From Platycnemis pennipes (Eukaryota > Arthropoda > Insecta > Odonata > Platycnemididae): 64,000 bases of DNA. The stretch is from positions 128,077,624-128,141,623 of the forward strand of contig OW121851.1 in the NCBI GenBank assembly GCA_933228895.1, given 5' to 3'. The position numbers and the translations under genes are program-made. Shown piece after piece: positions 22,690-34,489 of the stretch (position 1 is the first letter of the stretch; the number at the start of each line of letters is the position of its first letter). Below the pieces are notes generated by a model that saw nothing but the letters and a program-made list of their open reading frames with translations, did not search any database and was not told the origin of the DNA.

Positions 22690-22915
22690 TATTTTATATG
22701 ATTTCAGTTATTCATATCCCTAACTGCGCGAGAAAAAAACGGTCATTTTGAATCTGTCAGTTCGGCAATATATTTCACTAATTTTATAATTATGGTCCAG
22801 TTTACCATATTAAGTTGGAGTTAGCAAATATTTTTAACGTCATCAGTGAAAATGTCGTGTTGGAATTCTGTTAAGTGATTAAGTCTATATTTCAACAATT
22901 GTCCGATAGTGTTTC
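22690..22915 (-). pseudogene. LINE-A ORF fragment
   Basis: The minus strand carries the F.DDVKN...REI.CRTDR segment with disruptions, as at 14733-15262 and 25543-25925. Confidence 0.65.
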
Positions 22916-22939
22916 TTATTTCGGTTCATCTAATAGACT

Positions 22940-23430
22940 GGATCATCATCATCAAGGGTCAACAATCCTAGGATTGGTTTGACGCAGCCATCCACTCGAT
23001 TCTTCTATCGGCCAACCTCTTCATATTGACGTAGCTCCTCTCTTTTACATCCTTCAAAACTTGCTCCATATACCTCATACGAGGCCAGCCTTTTCCATTC
23101 TTCCCGTTCGCTTTTACGTCGACGATTGTCTTCAACAGACCATCGTGTCATAAGATATGGCGGATTTAGGTCTTTTTTTATAGTTTTCAGCAGACCTCTT
23201 TTCTCCCACTCTTCTTAAGACTTCTGCATTTGTCACTCGGTCGATCCATTTTATCTTCATCATTCTTCGATAGCACCATAATTCGAATGCTTCCACCCTT
23301 TTCTTCTCCGCTGCTGCCATCGTCCATGCTTCACTGTCGTAAAGAAACATGCTCCAGATATACGTTTGATAAATTGCTTCCTTACCTCAAAGCTTGTATT
23401 TCCAGCTGTAGGTAAATTCTTCTTTTGATA
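22940..23430 (-). pseudogene. LINE-B 3' end fragment
   Basis: Reversed GAT-type tail (ATCATCATCATC), then AATCCTAGGATTGGTTTGAC. Minus-strand pieces FLYDSEAWTMAAAEKKRVEAF and RVTNAEVLRRVGEKR follow. The frame is broken. Confidence 0.8.
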
Positions 23431-23584
23431 GAATGCCGTTCATCTTTCTCCTCCAGACTTCATCCTGCTGAGATATTTATTAACAACTTCTAATGTTAGC
23501 TTGGGTCTTCATATCTTTCTTGGTGCTTATATTTTCCAATATAACATTCTCTTTGGTTTGGCATTCTCATTCATTCATTGAATT

Positions 23585-24715
23585 TGCCCTCATCATCATT
23601 AGTCAGATTTTTGACGCAGCTCTTCACTGAGTTCTTCTATCGGCTAATCTCTTTATATTTAGGTATTTCTTCTCTTTCACATCCTTCATCACTTGTTCCA
23701 TATATCTCACTCGAGGTCTCTCTTTGCCATTCTTCCCATCCACTTGTCCTTCAAAGATTGTCTTCATCAGGCCATCGTGTCTTAAGATATGGCCGATTAA
23801 GTTATCCCGTCTTCTTCTTAGAGTTTTCAGTGGACTTCCCTTTTCTCCCACTCTTCTTAATGGTTTTTCTTTTGACACTCCGTCTATCCATTTTATCATC
23901 ATCATTCTTCTGTTGCACCACATTTCGAATGCTTCCACCCTTTTCTTCTCCGCTGCTGTCATCGTCCATGCTTCACTGCCGAAAAGAAACATGCTCCAGA
24001 TATACGTTTTGATAAATTGCTTCCTTACTTCCAAGCTTGTATTTCTAGCTGTAGGTAGATTCTTCTTTTGATAGAATGCCCTCTTTGCCTAGGCTATTCT
24101 ACTCACTATTTCTTTCTTGCGTCGTCCATCGTTATTTACCTTGCTTCCCAGGTAACAGAACTCTTTCACCTCTTCCAGTTTCTGTTTTCCTAGTATAACG
24201 TTGGTTTTTGCCTCTTTTCTCATGCTGCACACCAATATCTTAGTTTTCTTCTTATTGATCTTCAGCTGATGTATGGCCATTGTCCTTTCCATGGTTGTTA
24301 GCATCTTATTCAGCTCCTTATCTGTCTCTGCTATGAGAGCTATGTCATCAGTGAATCGTAGCATACTGATTGTTTCTCAAGGATGTTTACTCCAGAACAC
24401 TTCTCCTTGACTTCATTGATGGCTCTTTCGATGCAAACATTAAAAATTTACGGGAGACAGTGCACAGCCTTGTCTCACTCCTTTCCTTATTCTTGCTTCT
24501 TCACAGTTTGGTCCAGATTTTATCACTGCTACTTGGTTTTTATACAAACTGTGGATAATTCTTAGGTCATTGTACGACACTCCAATTCCTTTCAGAATTC
24601 CAAGCATTAAATTCCAATCCTCGTTATCAGAAGCCTTCTCTAAATCCACAAATGCAATGAAAGTCGGTTTCTTCTTCTCCATTCTCTTCTCTATAAGCAG
24701 CCTAGGGCCATACAT
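23585..24715 (-). pseudogene. LINE-B reverse transcriptase, palm to 3' end
   Basis: The longest LINE-B copy here. Reading leftward on the minus strand: a palm A-like FVDLEKASDN, the GVRQGCALSPVNF motif, LRFTDDIALIAET (the usual FADD has become FTDD), QLKINKKKTKILVCS and CYLGSKVNNDGRRKKEI. Then come YIWSMFLFGSEAWTMTAAEKK, RRDNLIGHILRHDGLMKTIFEG and the terminal KRLADRR. Several frameshifts separate the blocks. The altered catalytic motif and broken frame make it inactive. It ends at a CATCATCATT reversed tail near 23590. Confidence 0.87.
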
Positions 24716-24720
24716 ATGGT

Positions 24721-25140
24721 TATATATTATGTTTCTTTATGGCAGTAGGGCATGGACGATGACAGCAGCGGAGAAGAAAAGGGTGGAAGCATTCGAAATA
24801 TGGTGCAATCGAAGAATGATGAAGATAAAATAGATCGACCGAGTGACAAATGAAGAAGTCCTAAGAAGAGTGGGAGAAAAGGGAAGTCTGCTGAAAACTA
24901 TAAAAAGAAGACGGGACAACTTGATCGGCCACATCTTAAGACACTGATGAAGACAATCGTCGAAGGAAAGTTGAACGGGAAGAATGCAAAAGGCAGGCCT
25001 CGTATGTGTTACATAGAACAGGTCGTCAAGGACGTGAATGAGAGGAGCTACGTTAATATGAAGAGGTTGGCCGATAGAAGAATTGAGTGGAGGGCTGCGT
25101 CACACCAATCAAAGGTTGTTGACACTTGATGATGATGATA
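24721..25140 (+). pseudogene. LINE-B 3' end, opposite orientation to its neighbour
   Basis: The plus strand encodes MFLYGSRAWTMTAAEKKRVE, then (after a stop) VTNEEVLRRVGEK, RRRDNLIGHI, MKTIVEGKLNGKN, NMKRLADRRIEWRAASHQS and a TGATGATGATGA tail. It abuts the 5' end of the minus-strand copy head to head, making a ~400-bp inverted repeat with 23610-24010. Confidence 0.82.
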
Positions 25141-25542
25141 TTGAATAAAAGATTCAGGTGCAACTAGATCGTTAGTGTCTGCATAGTAATGAATTGATTA
25201 CTGATAAAAAAAAGCATTACTCTAAATATATATATTTATCTGCATTTCCCTGGCATACATGCAGGGCCGGCGGCAATGGTGGACAAATGCCGCGTACTCG
25301 CGTCGGTCAAGAGTTCGGCGGCGGCGGCGGGGTTCAAGAAAGGGGAAGCGACGTTTCTCGCCCTCGTCTACATTGTATCGTAATTCATTCACTTGTTGCC
25401 TATGCAAGAGGCCATGCCACATCACACAATTCCGAGGCCGTTTTCACACATGCCGGCAAAACCGGTGCCGGAGCCGGCACCGATCCAGCGTAGTTTTCTT
25501 ACACGCCGGCAGTACCGGAAAGTAGCCAGTTTCATTTTCATC

Positions 25543-26175
25543 TACATAATACCCTGCTAGCCACCATAAAGTTGTATGGCATGGGGTGAATTCTCACCGA
25601 ACATGCACTGCATATCATGCATAAAAAATGATTAGTAATAAAATATTAGTCTAAAGCTCACCATTAAAAAAGATAAAAATAGCAAAGCAAGTATGCAAAA
25701 ACATGCTCTTTGTTGGGTTACCTTCAAGTCCTTATACCAACCTTTAGAATCTGTCAGTTCGGCAATCAATTTCTCTAATTTTGTGATTATGGTCCAGTCT
25801 ACCATAGTAAGTTGGGGTTCGCTGAATATTTTTAACGTCATCGCTGAAAATACTATCTTGGAATTTATTTTAGAGATTAAGTCTAAATTTCAACCTGCGA
25901 TCTGACAATGATTCCCATTTTAATTCATTGAATAGCTGGTTACGCTAATATAGTTATCTTACCGTCCCTATACAAATCTTGCCGGTCTTCGTTGCACACG
26001 TTCAAGTTCATTATTTAGACCGATTTCGTATGGATCCCATATACTGGCTACATATTCCAAATGAGGTATAACAAGGGAAAAATAGCCGATTTCTCGTACA
26101 AGATCGTCACATTTACCCAGTACTGTTTTGATGAACCCCAATTTACGATTAGCTTGACCCAATATTTCACGTACT
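25543..26175 (-). pseudogene. LINE-A copy: ORF C-terminus plus 3' UTR
   Basis: From the right: minus-strand FSLVIPHLEYVASIWDPYE and LERVQRRPARFV, then a gap, then the FSDDVKN...REID..TD block, then the 3' UTR (GGCATGGGGTGAATTC) and a CTACATAATACCC end. This is one 5'-truncated insertion nested in the TIR element. Stops and frameshifts occur throughout. Confidence 0.8.
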
Positions 26176-26380
26176 TATGTGTTTACCCCAGGAAAGATCA
26201 TGTGCCAGTCTTATTCCAAAATATTAAATGGATTCCACGTTGTTAATTAAATATTACTTATTTTGTTAGTGCTAGGAGGAGAAGTATTCTTTTCCAAATA
26301 TTCATTACTACACATTTTGGACGTGATAGAGAAGAGGTCTGAAAACTAAAGATGTTGCATGCTTGTGCTGTTGCACCTCG

Positions 26381-26674
26381 GGTTGGTTGGTTATTTAGGG
26401 GAGGCGACCGACAGCTGAGGTCATTTGCGCTATATAGGATCGGTGTTTAGAGTTAGATAGCATTTCAAGTTCAGTACTCCGTCCGTCGGATGGGACGTTA
26501 AGCCGTGGTCCCCTTGGCGCCTTTCGTTAAGAGTAGGCTAATGCCGACGCCGGGTTTCTCTCCACCCTTCCTCCGTTCCCTGAAAAGTCCTACCATTACC
26601 CAATTACCCACCTATCCTAAAATGGCGCAAATGACCTCAGCTGTCGGTCGCCTCCCTTGAATAACCAACCAACC
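26381..26674. repeat. Terminal inverted repeat (50 bp) enclosing S1 SINE sequence
   Basis: Positions 26381-26430 and 26625-26674 are inverted copies with two mismatches in 50 (ends GGTTGGTTGGTTATT). The middle (about 26475-26600) is S1 sequence in the opposite orientation to copies 1 and 2. Confidence 0.85.
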
Positions 26675-27059
26675 AGGAAGTTTCTACACCACTTATGATA
26701 AAATGAGAAAGGATGAATCCAAGTTTTTAAATCATTTTCTGTTTGAACATCCATACATTTGATTTCCTAGTGACATGTGAACTTGTACTGAACTCAAACT
26801 TCACGACTGAAATTTGAACCTATCTCCTCACCGGCAAGGGCAAAATCGGTATGTGTGTGAAAGTGCACGTTTAAAAACACTGAAACCGACAGCCGGTGTC
26901 ATTGCTTCAAATTTGTCGAGTTCATCGCCGGCTGCAATTGCCGGTGCATATGGTGCTGTAGTTCCGGGCCGGACATCATGTGAGAGCTTCCATTTGATTA
27001 CATTGCATCCGGCGCAGGCACCGTTTTTTGCCGGTGTGAGTGGAAACGGCCTAAGAAGG

Positions 27060-27775
27060 CCACAGGCGACACTCGAAAACTACTCGCCGCGCCAGGATAG
27101 GCAGCATGAGAGATTTCGAAGAAATTCCAATAAGAGATTGCTCGGATCCATATAATGTACAATCAAAAGTTAAAAAAATTGGCGAGTTATTGAAAATACA
27201 TTGAGAATATGAATGATAACGTTTTATGTAGCCTAGACGTGGGTTCATTGTAGTTTTCTGGGGGGCAGAGCAGATATACGGCCATTAGCAAGGGTCTCAG
27301 CTCGCGATCGGCCTAATCCTTACCCGTTATTAATTGAGCTTGAAATATTATTGTTGGCTTTGCAAGAAAGAGGGCTAGATCAATTATATTTTCACAAAGT
27401 AAAAAAAGAAAAAGTACGTTTTATTATGACTTTTTATAAAATGTTCAAGTTCAAGTAAGTCCTAGTTTTGATTACTGTATGATAAAAGTTTAAAGTGTGT
27501 TAAACCGTCAAAAAGTTTTCATTTCGAAATTGTTTCCCCATCCCTTCCCACTAACATTCGTTTATTTTACATAAAAAGTACAATTTATAGTAAATCAAAA
27601 GATTATGCGTGACAGTGTGCACATTTCTTATGCAGAAAAAAAGCAGATAATCAGTCTTGGTTATAAAATAACCTGAAAGTTCGCAGTTCTGGTCCGAATT
27701 GAATGAGGGTGGGTTTACCGGGATTTAGGGGCCCGGACCACTCGGTTGCCTCGAGGCCCGAGAATCCAGTCACCG
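27060..27775. other. No gene recognised
   Basis: AT-rich with one C/G-rich patch at 27710-27780 (GGGCCCGG). No motif seen. Confidence 0.35.
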
Positions 27776-27779
27776 GGCC

Positions 27780-28180
27780 TGCATACATGAGTTAGTATTG
27801 TTAAAACATGCTTCATGCACTTGTGTGTGGAGTATTTCGGAGTTGTCGAGTATTTCACCTACCTGTCCATGTACTATGCTGCCTATTAGGTTCTCGTATG
27901 GTGCGCGGGAAAAATGACATTCAATCGGTAGAACCTCTTCAATCAACCTATCCGTTTTAAATTTCTGCATGATATTTAATCAGTGTTTTAACCGACGATG
28001 TGATGATGATCGCCAACCTAATTATTATGTTATTTTTGATACAAAGTCGTAACACCTTTTAACAAGCCTATCTGTTCCACACTGCACACTTTCTACTTCT
28101 ATGATCAAACCTAATTCATTCGGATCCCATACACTGACTGCATATTCAATGGTGGGGCTTAACAAGAGATTCATTGGCGG
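27780..28180 (-). pseudogene. LINE-A ORF-end fragments
   Basis: 27780-27975 on the minus strand encodes the basic C-terminal end. 28020-28170 carries the VW.P.E and HLEY region (ATTCGGATCCCATAC on +). The order is correct, with loss between the blocks. Confidence 0.6.
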
Positions 28181-28286
28181 AATGGAAATGTAATAGAAAG
28201 AATGCTCTCACCTTTCGGAGAGGAATGCCTTGAGCCGCCGAAAGTAAGTTTCCCAGGAACCACTACGACTCGTCATTTACCACCTC

Positions 28287-28472
28287 CAACGCCCGGAAGC
28301 AACTGCGAGGCCGACGGGAGGACGAGGATGACGAGGCCGCGACGACCAAACCAACTAAACCGCAGGCGCGCCTTCAACGCCTGGAAGCTACTGCTAGGCC
28401 AACGGAAGGACGAGGTGGAAGAAGCCGCGACTGGCCGCGACGACCAAACCAAGTAAACCGCAGACGCGCATG
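28287..28472. repeat. Imperfect tandem duplication, ~88-98 bp unit
   Basis: CAACGCCCGGAAGC at 28287 and CAACGCCTGGAAGC at 28375 start two units. Both end in GACGACCAAACCAA...AAACCGCAG. The second has an extra ~10 bp. GC-rich, with no protein motif recognised. Confidence 0.7.
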
Positions 28473-28479
28473 CGCTGTT

Positions 28480-29745
28480 TGGAGGGGGCGTATCTGTTCA
28501 GAACGCGCTAACTGGCGAGCGATTCGGGAACTCGATGGATGAGTTGTTGTGGAGTAGTTCTTGAACCGACCTTTGCCACTCAGAGTCCCGATCGGAGGGA
28601 TGGCAAATATTTCGCTATACCGGGTGCTTTCAATTTGTCGACGTAATTCCTTCCTTCAGCTTTGTTCGAGTTCAATCCTCGGTATTGGGCAGAAAATAGT
28701 GCAGCATATGTGCGATTTATTAATTCAAATGCTAAATACAAATATGTTTAAGATATATGATATGCAATTGGGTAAAATGAGTAACTTTCAAGTCAGAAAA
28801 ATTACTTTTTTTCCATAACTTCTAAAAGACACAACATGCACACCTGAACTTTGGTCTGCTAACACTCCAAACTAAGCATCACTGAACATCCTGACATCTA
28901 GCGGTAGAGGCGAAAACTTCATAGTAATAGCTTTTCTGTTTCACTGTGCTCACTGTGTACCAGATTCTAGCCCATCCCTTATCACTTCCCTAGGTTTTAA
29001 TCGCAAACACCCTTCAAATACTAATATTTTAAAATTTTCTTTTATTTATTATTCTTTTCTTTAAATTTCATATTTATTACGTACACCCGATGATTCAAAT
29101 TCTCGGATACGTTTTCATGTTGTCATTCTCTTCATTTGATGATCGTTTCCTTACCCATATCACGAAATTCCTTGAAGTCACAGTGATAGTTCACAAGCAT
29201 CATCTGCATCATTCCCATAAAACTGAATGAAACCGAAACGGCGAAATAAGACCACATACGCGAAGACACAAAAAATAGGTACGTCAACTTCGTGATCATT
29301 GAAACAAAGGGTAGCAAATAAAAAAACTGATTTCAAAGATTCATTTAATTCCATATTCAGTTACACACTTCAGTTTAATAACAAAATCAATGAATGGATT
29401 ATGAAGTCAATCAATAGTTTCCATGTTTCACAAATCTACATTTAAGAAATTGATAGAGTAATTTGAATGTCAGCACTCCTCATCAGCTCTTCAAAAAGTA
29501 TTCCTGCAAAACAATCAATGGAAAGAAAAATGTCATTTCATAGAATTTTATGCTTAAGTACCATTAATTTTACGTGAGGTAGACCATAACAAGTAAGGCT
29601 AATGCAACAGTAAAGATAACGAGGAAAGTAACTATGCTTAGAGCTGTCCATTTCATGCCTCTGTCTACAAAGGACTAGTTGGTAAAACCTGAGGAGTTAT
29701 CATCAATGGGCTGATTATTCCACTACCCACCCAGGAGGTTATCAC
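28480..29745. other. No gene recognised
   Basis: AT-rich intergenic DNA; no motif, repeat or convincing frame. Confidence 0.35.
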
Positions 29746-29748
29746 AGC

Positions 29749-30035
29749 GACGTCGGAAGTGGGGGGCAGAGGGGACATTCGCCCCCCCCCCCTCCCCCCC
29801 AGAATTGGCCCCGGGCCCTTCAGAAATGAGTCTTCATTAATAAAAATTAAATTTCACTTGTTTCCAGCTTGCCTTTTCCCTTCTGACGCTTATTCTACCA
29901 CCTTCATATGCACTTTTAGCGGAATTCTAGTCTCTACCCCCTCCTATCCGCAAAAAATGCGGACCCTTTTCATAGGAGCCGGGCCCTTTTCAAAGTTGGC
30001 CCCTCCCAGCGAAAATAGTTCCGACGCCCCTTGGT
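29749..30035. repeat. G/C-tract element with weak inverted ends
   Basis: GACGTCGGAAGTGGGGGG on the left and TTCCGACGCCCC on the right form a short inverted pair. Inside are a long C tract (29781-29808) and two GGGCCC(TT) motifs. Possibly a small DNA element; no target duplication found. Confidence 0.35.
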
Positions 30036-30039
30036 TATC

Positions 30040-30890
30040 GGCTTGGTAGCGTGTCTCTTTTTTTCATGGTCAAGACCCATGCGGCAAAGAGATCCCCAGT
30101 CCAAGAAGGAAGTGTAAATTTTAAATGTATAAACAGCCCTTTAACCACTGATTTTGCAGGCACAAATTATAGAGAACAATTTGTGCCATCACCTAGAAAG
30201 TTTGTGCAAGCAAGCAAGACCTGTACTTCCACCTCGGATAGTCATATGAGAAACCAAGTAGCTAGCATGCCGGGATTTCTGCTGTGTATACCAATATTCT
30301 TCGATGACGGTGTCGCCAGCATTGCAGTCGGCACTTTCTAGAAGTGTTTGATGCTTCATTTTCTGTCCATCTTATGTACTTCCCATGTTCAGCCATGCTG
30401 CATTCTCGTTGGTTGATAGATTTTTTGGTCAAGAAGGTGCGGTCTGCCACGCCGGAGAAACCATCATCTAAGAAAATGGATCTACGCAGCAGAAATCCCG
30501 AAAGACTAGCATCTTCAACACTGATGCACCACGGAAGCCTACATAAGAAATATGAGAAACCATATGGTCCACCTGAATATCAGGGCTGAGGATAATCACT
30601 GTACACCATTTAATTGATATTCCAAACAATCAGTTGGCAATACGTGCATCATAATTGAATTGTCATACGTTTCTACAATTATTTATTTATATACGTGCGA
30701 AATCTAAAAAAGAGGACAATGTAAGTAATTCAGAATGATGATCTGGAATATTTTTGTTTTGAGTTTTTCTTTTCCAAAAAGAATCTCCTTAAAAATCTTG
30801 GTTCTTGACAAAAAAGGTGCTTATCTATGGCCGTTCGGTAAATTCTCTTGAGACTTTAAAATACTGCATATGCTGGAAAATTCTTTTCTT
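30040..30890. other. No gene recognised
   Basis: Overlapping frames of 60-96 residues on both strands have no recognisable motif. Confidence 0.35.
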
Positions 30891-30894
30891 TTAG

Positions 30895-31193
30895 ATGAAT
30901 GAGGAACAAATTATCGCTTTAGTAATGGAAGAAATATGCAGTAGTAATAGTAGCAATGATGATTCAGATACGAGTGCAGAAAGCGGCACCGAAGTGAAAG
31001 CCAAGAATCTGTGGACGATGATCATTTAAGGGAGGACCTTCTTTTTTCCGTGATGAACTTACCATTACGAGGACAAAGGCTGCAGAGAGTGCATAGCGTT
31101 TTCGAAATCGTAAGGGCCAATAGTGACGTCAAATTCAAGATTGATTTCCGCTTACAAAGGAGGGAGGTTTACATTCCTTTAGGGACATTGTGA
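30895..31193 (+). pseudogene. Frameshifted ORF, possibly HARBI1/PIF-type transposase N-terminus
   Basis: A pyrimidine tract ending in TTTTAG directly precedes an ATG. The frame then gives MNEEQIIALVMEEI, an acidic serine-rich stretch (SSNDDSDTSAES) and a stop near 31027. A +1 shift around 31000 continues as SVDDDHLREDLL, LRGQRLQRVHSVFEIV and FKIDFRLQRREVYIPLGTL, stopping at 31193. The acidic start followed by an FRL.R-like end resembles the beginning of Harbinger-derived nucleases, but no catalytic residue is visible. It could equally be the first exon of an unknown gene; the identity is a guess. Confidence 0.25.
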
Positions 31194-31199
31194 ATTATT

Positions 31200-31595
31200 A
31201 CAATTTTAGTACTTATCGTGACCATTAAAGTAGTTCTCGTCAAAAATGAATCGACCAATCAAGTCAACCTGTGGGCACGGAGGCGTTACCCGGTGCGTTT
31301 ACACTGATAGGTGTTTGAAATGGTAGTAGTAATCCCTGTGATTTCTGCCATCCTTTCCATTGGCTGTTGAATCGGAATGTTAAAGATACGGTGGGCATAA
31401 ATAAGGTAGCGTTTGTGGCAGGTATCTGCAGTGTTTCTCAGCCTCTTTTCCTCAATTATTCTTTTTACCAAAATTCTCAATGTCATTATTCCTTTCCATC
31501 ACTGTTGAGAAACACCCATCAACATAACATCACATATTTCTCCCCTTTTATTTTTTTGATATTTCAAATTCTTAGTTGCTAGTCAATACCCAAAC
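31200..31595. other. No gene recognised
   Basis: AT-rich transition into the satellite array. Confidence 0.35.
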
Positions 31596-31599
31596 CACA

Positions 31600-33785
31600 G
31601 AGATGCCACAATACGCCATTGTGCCTTATTTCATAGCACAATAATAATGCAATTCAGAGGCGCGTTATCAAATCTGGATTTATTCTCCAAATTTTGTTGT
31701 TTTTCATCTACAATTGACTTCTTCGTCTCTTCTCGGTGTAATTCCATGTAATCTGTGGAATATTTCGTTGGAAAGGTTAATACCATTCTAAGACGCATTT
31801 GCAACTCTGGATTTATCCTACTAATTTTGATTTTTGCTGTTTATATTAAACACACTTTTTTTCCTATTATCGGTGTGTTTCCCTATAATTCGTGAAGTAC
31901 TTAAGAGCAAAATAATAATACGATTCTGAGACGCTGTTTTAATTCTGCATTTAACCTACTAATGTTGGTGATTTTTTGTTTTTCATCCAAATCTGATTTT
32001 TTTTGCCTATTCTCGGTGCGTTTCCCTGTAATTTGTGCAGTATTTCTTAGCCAAATCATAATTAGATTCTGAGACGCTTTTTTAATTCTGGAATATGTAC
32101 TCATATCATACTCATATAGGACTTGACCCCGCCGCCACCGATTTGACGTTAATTATCTGTAATGTGTGCTGAATTTCATAGTAAAATAATATATGATATT
32201 GAGACGTGTTTTCAACTCTGCATTTATCATACTAATTTAGTTTTGCAGTTTTTCATCTAAAACTGACTTTTTTGCCGCTTCTCGTTGTATTTAACTGTAA
32301 TTTGAGCAGTATTTCATAGAAAAATAATAATACGAATCTGTGACGTGTTTACCATCCTGTATTTATCCTGCTTATTTAGTTTTGATTTCTGCAGTTTTTG
32401 ATCTAATACTGACTTTTTGCCTCTTCTCGCTGCATTTCAATGTATTTTGCGCAGTATTTCAAAGAGAAATATTTTTACGAATCTGGGACGATATTTCAAT
32501 TCTGCATTTATGCTAATGATTTTGTTGTTTTTTCCAATTTTTCATCAAAAACGGACTTCTTTTATAATTCTCGGTGTAATATCCTCAATTTCGTGCAGTA
32601 TTTAATGGGAAAATATAAATACGATTCTGCGACGTATTTTCCATTCTTGATTCTATTTATTCTACTATTTTTTATTGATTTTGCTTTTTTTATTCTAATA
32701 ACACCTTTTTTGACACTTCTCCGTGCAATTACTAGTATTTATTGCAGTATTACGCAGCACATAATAAATGAGATTCTGAGAGGTGTTTTGGAATCTAGAT
32801 TTTTCCCAAAAATTTGGTTGATTTTTTCATTTTGATGTAAAATTGTCTTTATTGTCTTTTCTAGGCGTAAGCCTTGTAATATGTGCAGTAATTGATAGCG
32901 AAATCACAATCCGATTCTGAGAGGCATTTGCAATTGTAATTTTATCTTACTTATATTGTTGATTTTTGCTGTTTTTCAACTAAAACTGATATTTTACTCC
33001 TTCTCCATGTAATTCCCAATAATTTTTAGTGTATTTAACAGCAAAATAATAATACGATTCAAAAAGGCCTCAGTTCTGCATTTATCACAGAAATTTTGTT
33101 CATTTTTGCTGTTTTTCATCTAAGACGTACTTTTTTGTCCTTTTTCGGTGTATTTCCCAGTCATTTATACAGTATTTCATAGAAAAATAATAATTCTATT
33201 CTGAGACGGTTTTCCAATTCTGGATTCATTCTCTTAATTTAGGTGACTTTTGTTATTTTTCGTCGAAAACTGACTTTATTGCCTCTTATCGGTGAATATC
33301 CCTGTAACTTGTGCAGTATTTCATAGCAAATTAATAATGGGATTCTTAGACGCGTATTAAAATCCGGATTTATCCTACTTATTTTGTGAATTTTGCTTTT
33401 TTTCATAATGAACTGACATTTTGCTTGTTCTCGCTGTATTACCTATTAATTTTAAAAGTATTATGGCAATAACATTTTACGATTCTGAGATGCTATTCCA
33501 ATTCTGAAATTATCCTACTAATTTGGTTCTGTTTTTGCTTTTTTATATAAATATGACTTTTTTCCAACTCTCGGTGTATTTCTTTATGATTCGCTCATTA
33601 TTTAATAGGAAAATAATTATACGAACGTTAGACGCTTTTCGACTTCTGCATTTATACTACTCAGATTGTTGGTTATTGACCTTTTTCGTATTCAACTGAC
33701 TTTTATGCCATTTCTCGGTGTAATTCCCTTAATTTGTGTAGTATTTATTAGCAAAATAATAAAACGATTCTGAGAGGCGTTTTCA
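31600..33785. repeat. Degenerate ~137-bp satellite array, roughly 16 units
   Basis: The core TTCTGAGACGC recurs near 31785 (variant), 31922, 32064, 32198, 32334 (variant), 32623 (variant), 32893 (variant), 33200 and 33770, about 133-145 bp apart. Every unit also carries GCAGTATTTCATAG, AAAATAATAATACGA, TTTATCCTACTAATTTTG and CTCGGTGTATTTCCC versions. Units differ by many substitutions and small indels, so the array is old. Long frames through it are AT-rich artefacts. Confidence 0.88.
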
Positions 33786-33789
33786 TGCA

Positions 33790-34480
33790 CTATTGATATG
33801 CAACTAGGATATTTAATGGCGACATTCTAGATAAAAGGGTCACATGCAGCTATATGGTTAGTATCTACATAGTAACAAAAGGGATTGGTTGTTAATATAT
33901 ACATCGTGCACTACAGACTATTCTAACACTATTTCACCCACCTACCTAAACTCCTATTCTTCCTATTGAGCTATCTTATGGTACGTGGGAAAAATGACAT
34001 TTTATATCTATCATTACGACAATCTATCAATTCTCTTATCTTGTTAATCTGATCAAACCTAGAAAAATACGCAGGTGTCTTAATATTCATCAAACGTCAT
34101 CTTTAAACAAATCAGGTTCAAATTTGCTTAAAAGGTTCAACCTAAATTTTAACCAGCGTTCTGATAGTAATTCCTATTGTAGTTCTTCTAGTAGCACTAG
34201 CCTTAGCACTAATATAATTATTATAACCGCCTTTAGCAAATCTTGCTGATCTCCTTTGCACATGCTCTATCCTTAATCATACCTACCTCGTATGGATCCC
34301 AAATTCTGGCAGCATATTCTAAATGAGGCCTTACAATTTTAAATTAGCTACTTTCTTGTACACTCTCAGCGCATTTGCCTAGAACCCTTTTCACAAGTCT
34401 ACAGTTTGCTACTCTAGTTATTCCCTTGGTACACTATTTATTGTGTACCCTTATAGTACGGGGAAAAAATGATATTTTGA
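33790..34480 (-). pseudogene. LINE-A copy: ORF C-terminus and UTR
   Basis: The minus strand encodes HLEYAARIWDPYEV, a stop-broken VQRR region and the NLL.KF block (34090-34400). The UTR segment (33790-34030) is shared with 20970-21400. It abuts the satellite array. Confidence 0.75.
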
Positions 34481-34489
34481 ATCCATCGG

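Larger units (their letters stand above)
25435..27052. mobile_element. TIR DNA element, composite, 1.6 kb
   Basis: The left end AGGCCGTTTTCACAC...GCCGGCAAAA pairs with a right end whose reverse complement starts AGGCCGTTTCCACTCAC...CCGGCAAAA. That gives ~45-bp imperfect TIRs. The body is largely filled by later insertions (LINE-A at 25543-26175, an inverted repeat with SINE at 26381-26674). Flanking trinucleotides CCG and AAG do not match, so the target duplication is lost or the ends are slightly off. Confidence 0.55.

Noticed and set aside
23585..25140. Twin-priming (5'-inverted) single LINE-B insertion
   Set aside because: The two orientations both contain the 3' end of the element, so they are separate copies rather than one inverted insertion.
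31600..33785. CRISPR-like regular repeats
   Set aside because: Eukaryotic context, ~137-bp diverged units with no unique spacers; a satellite array.
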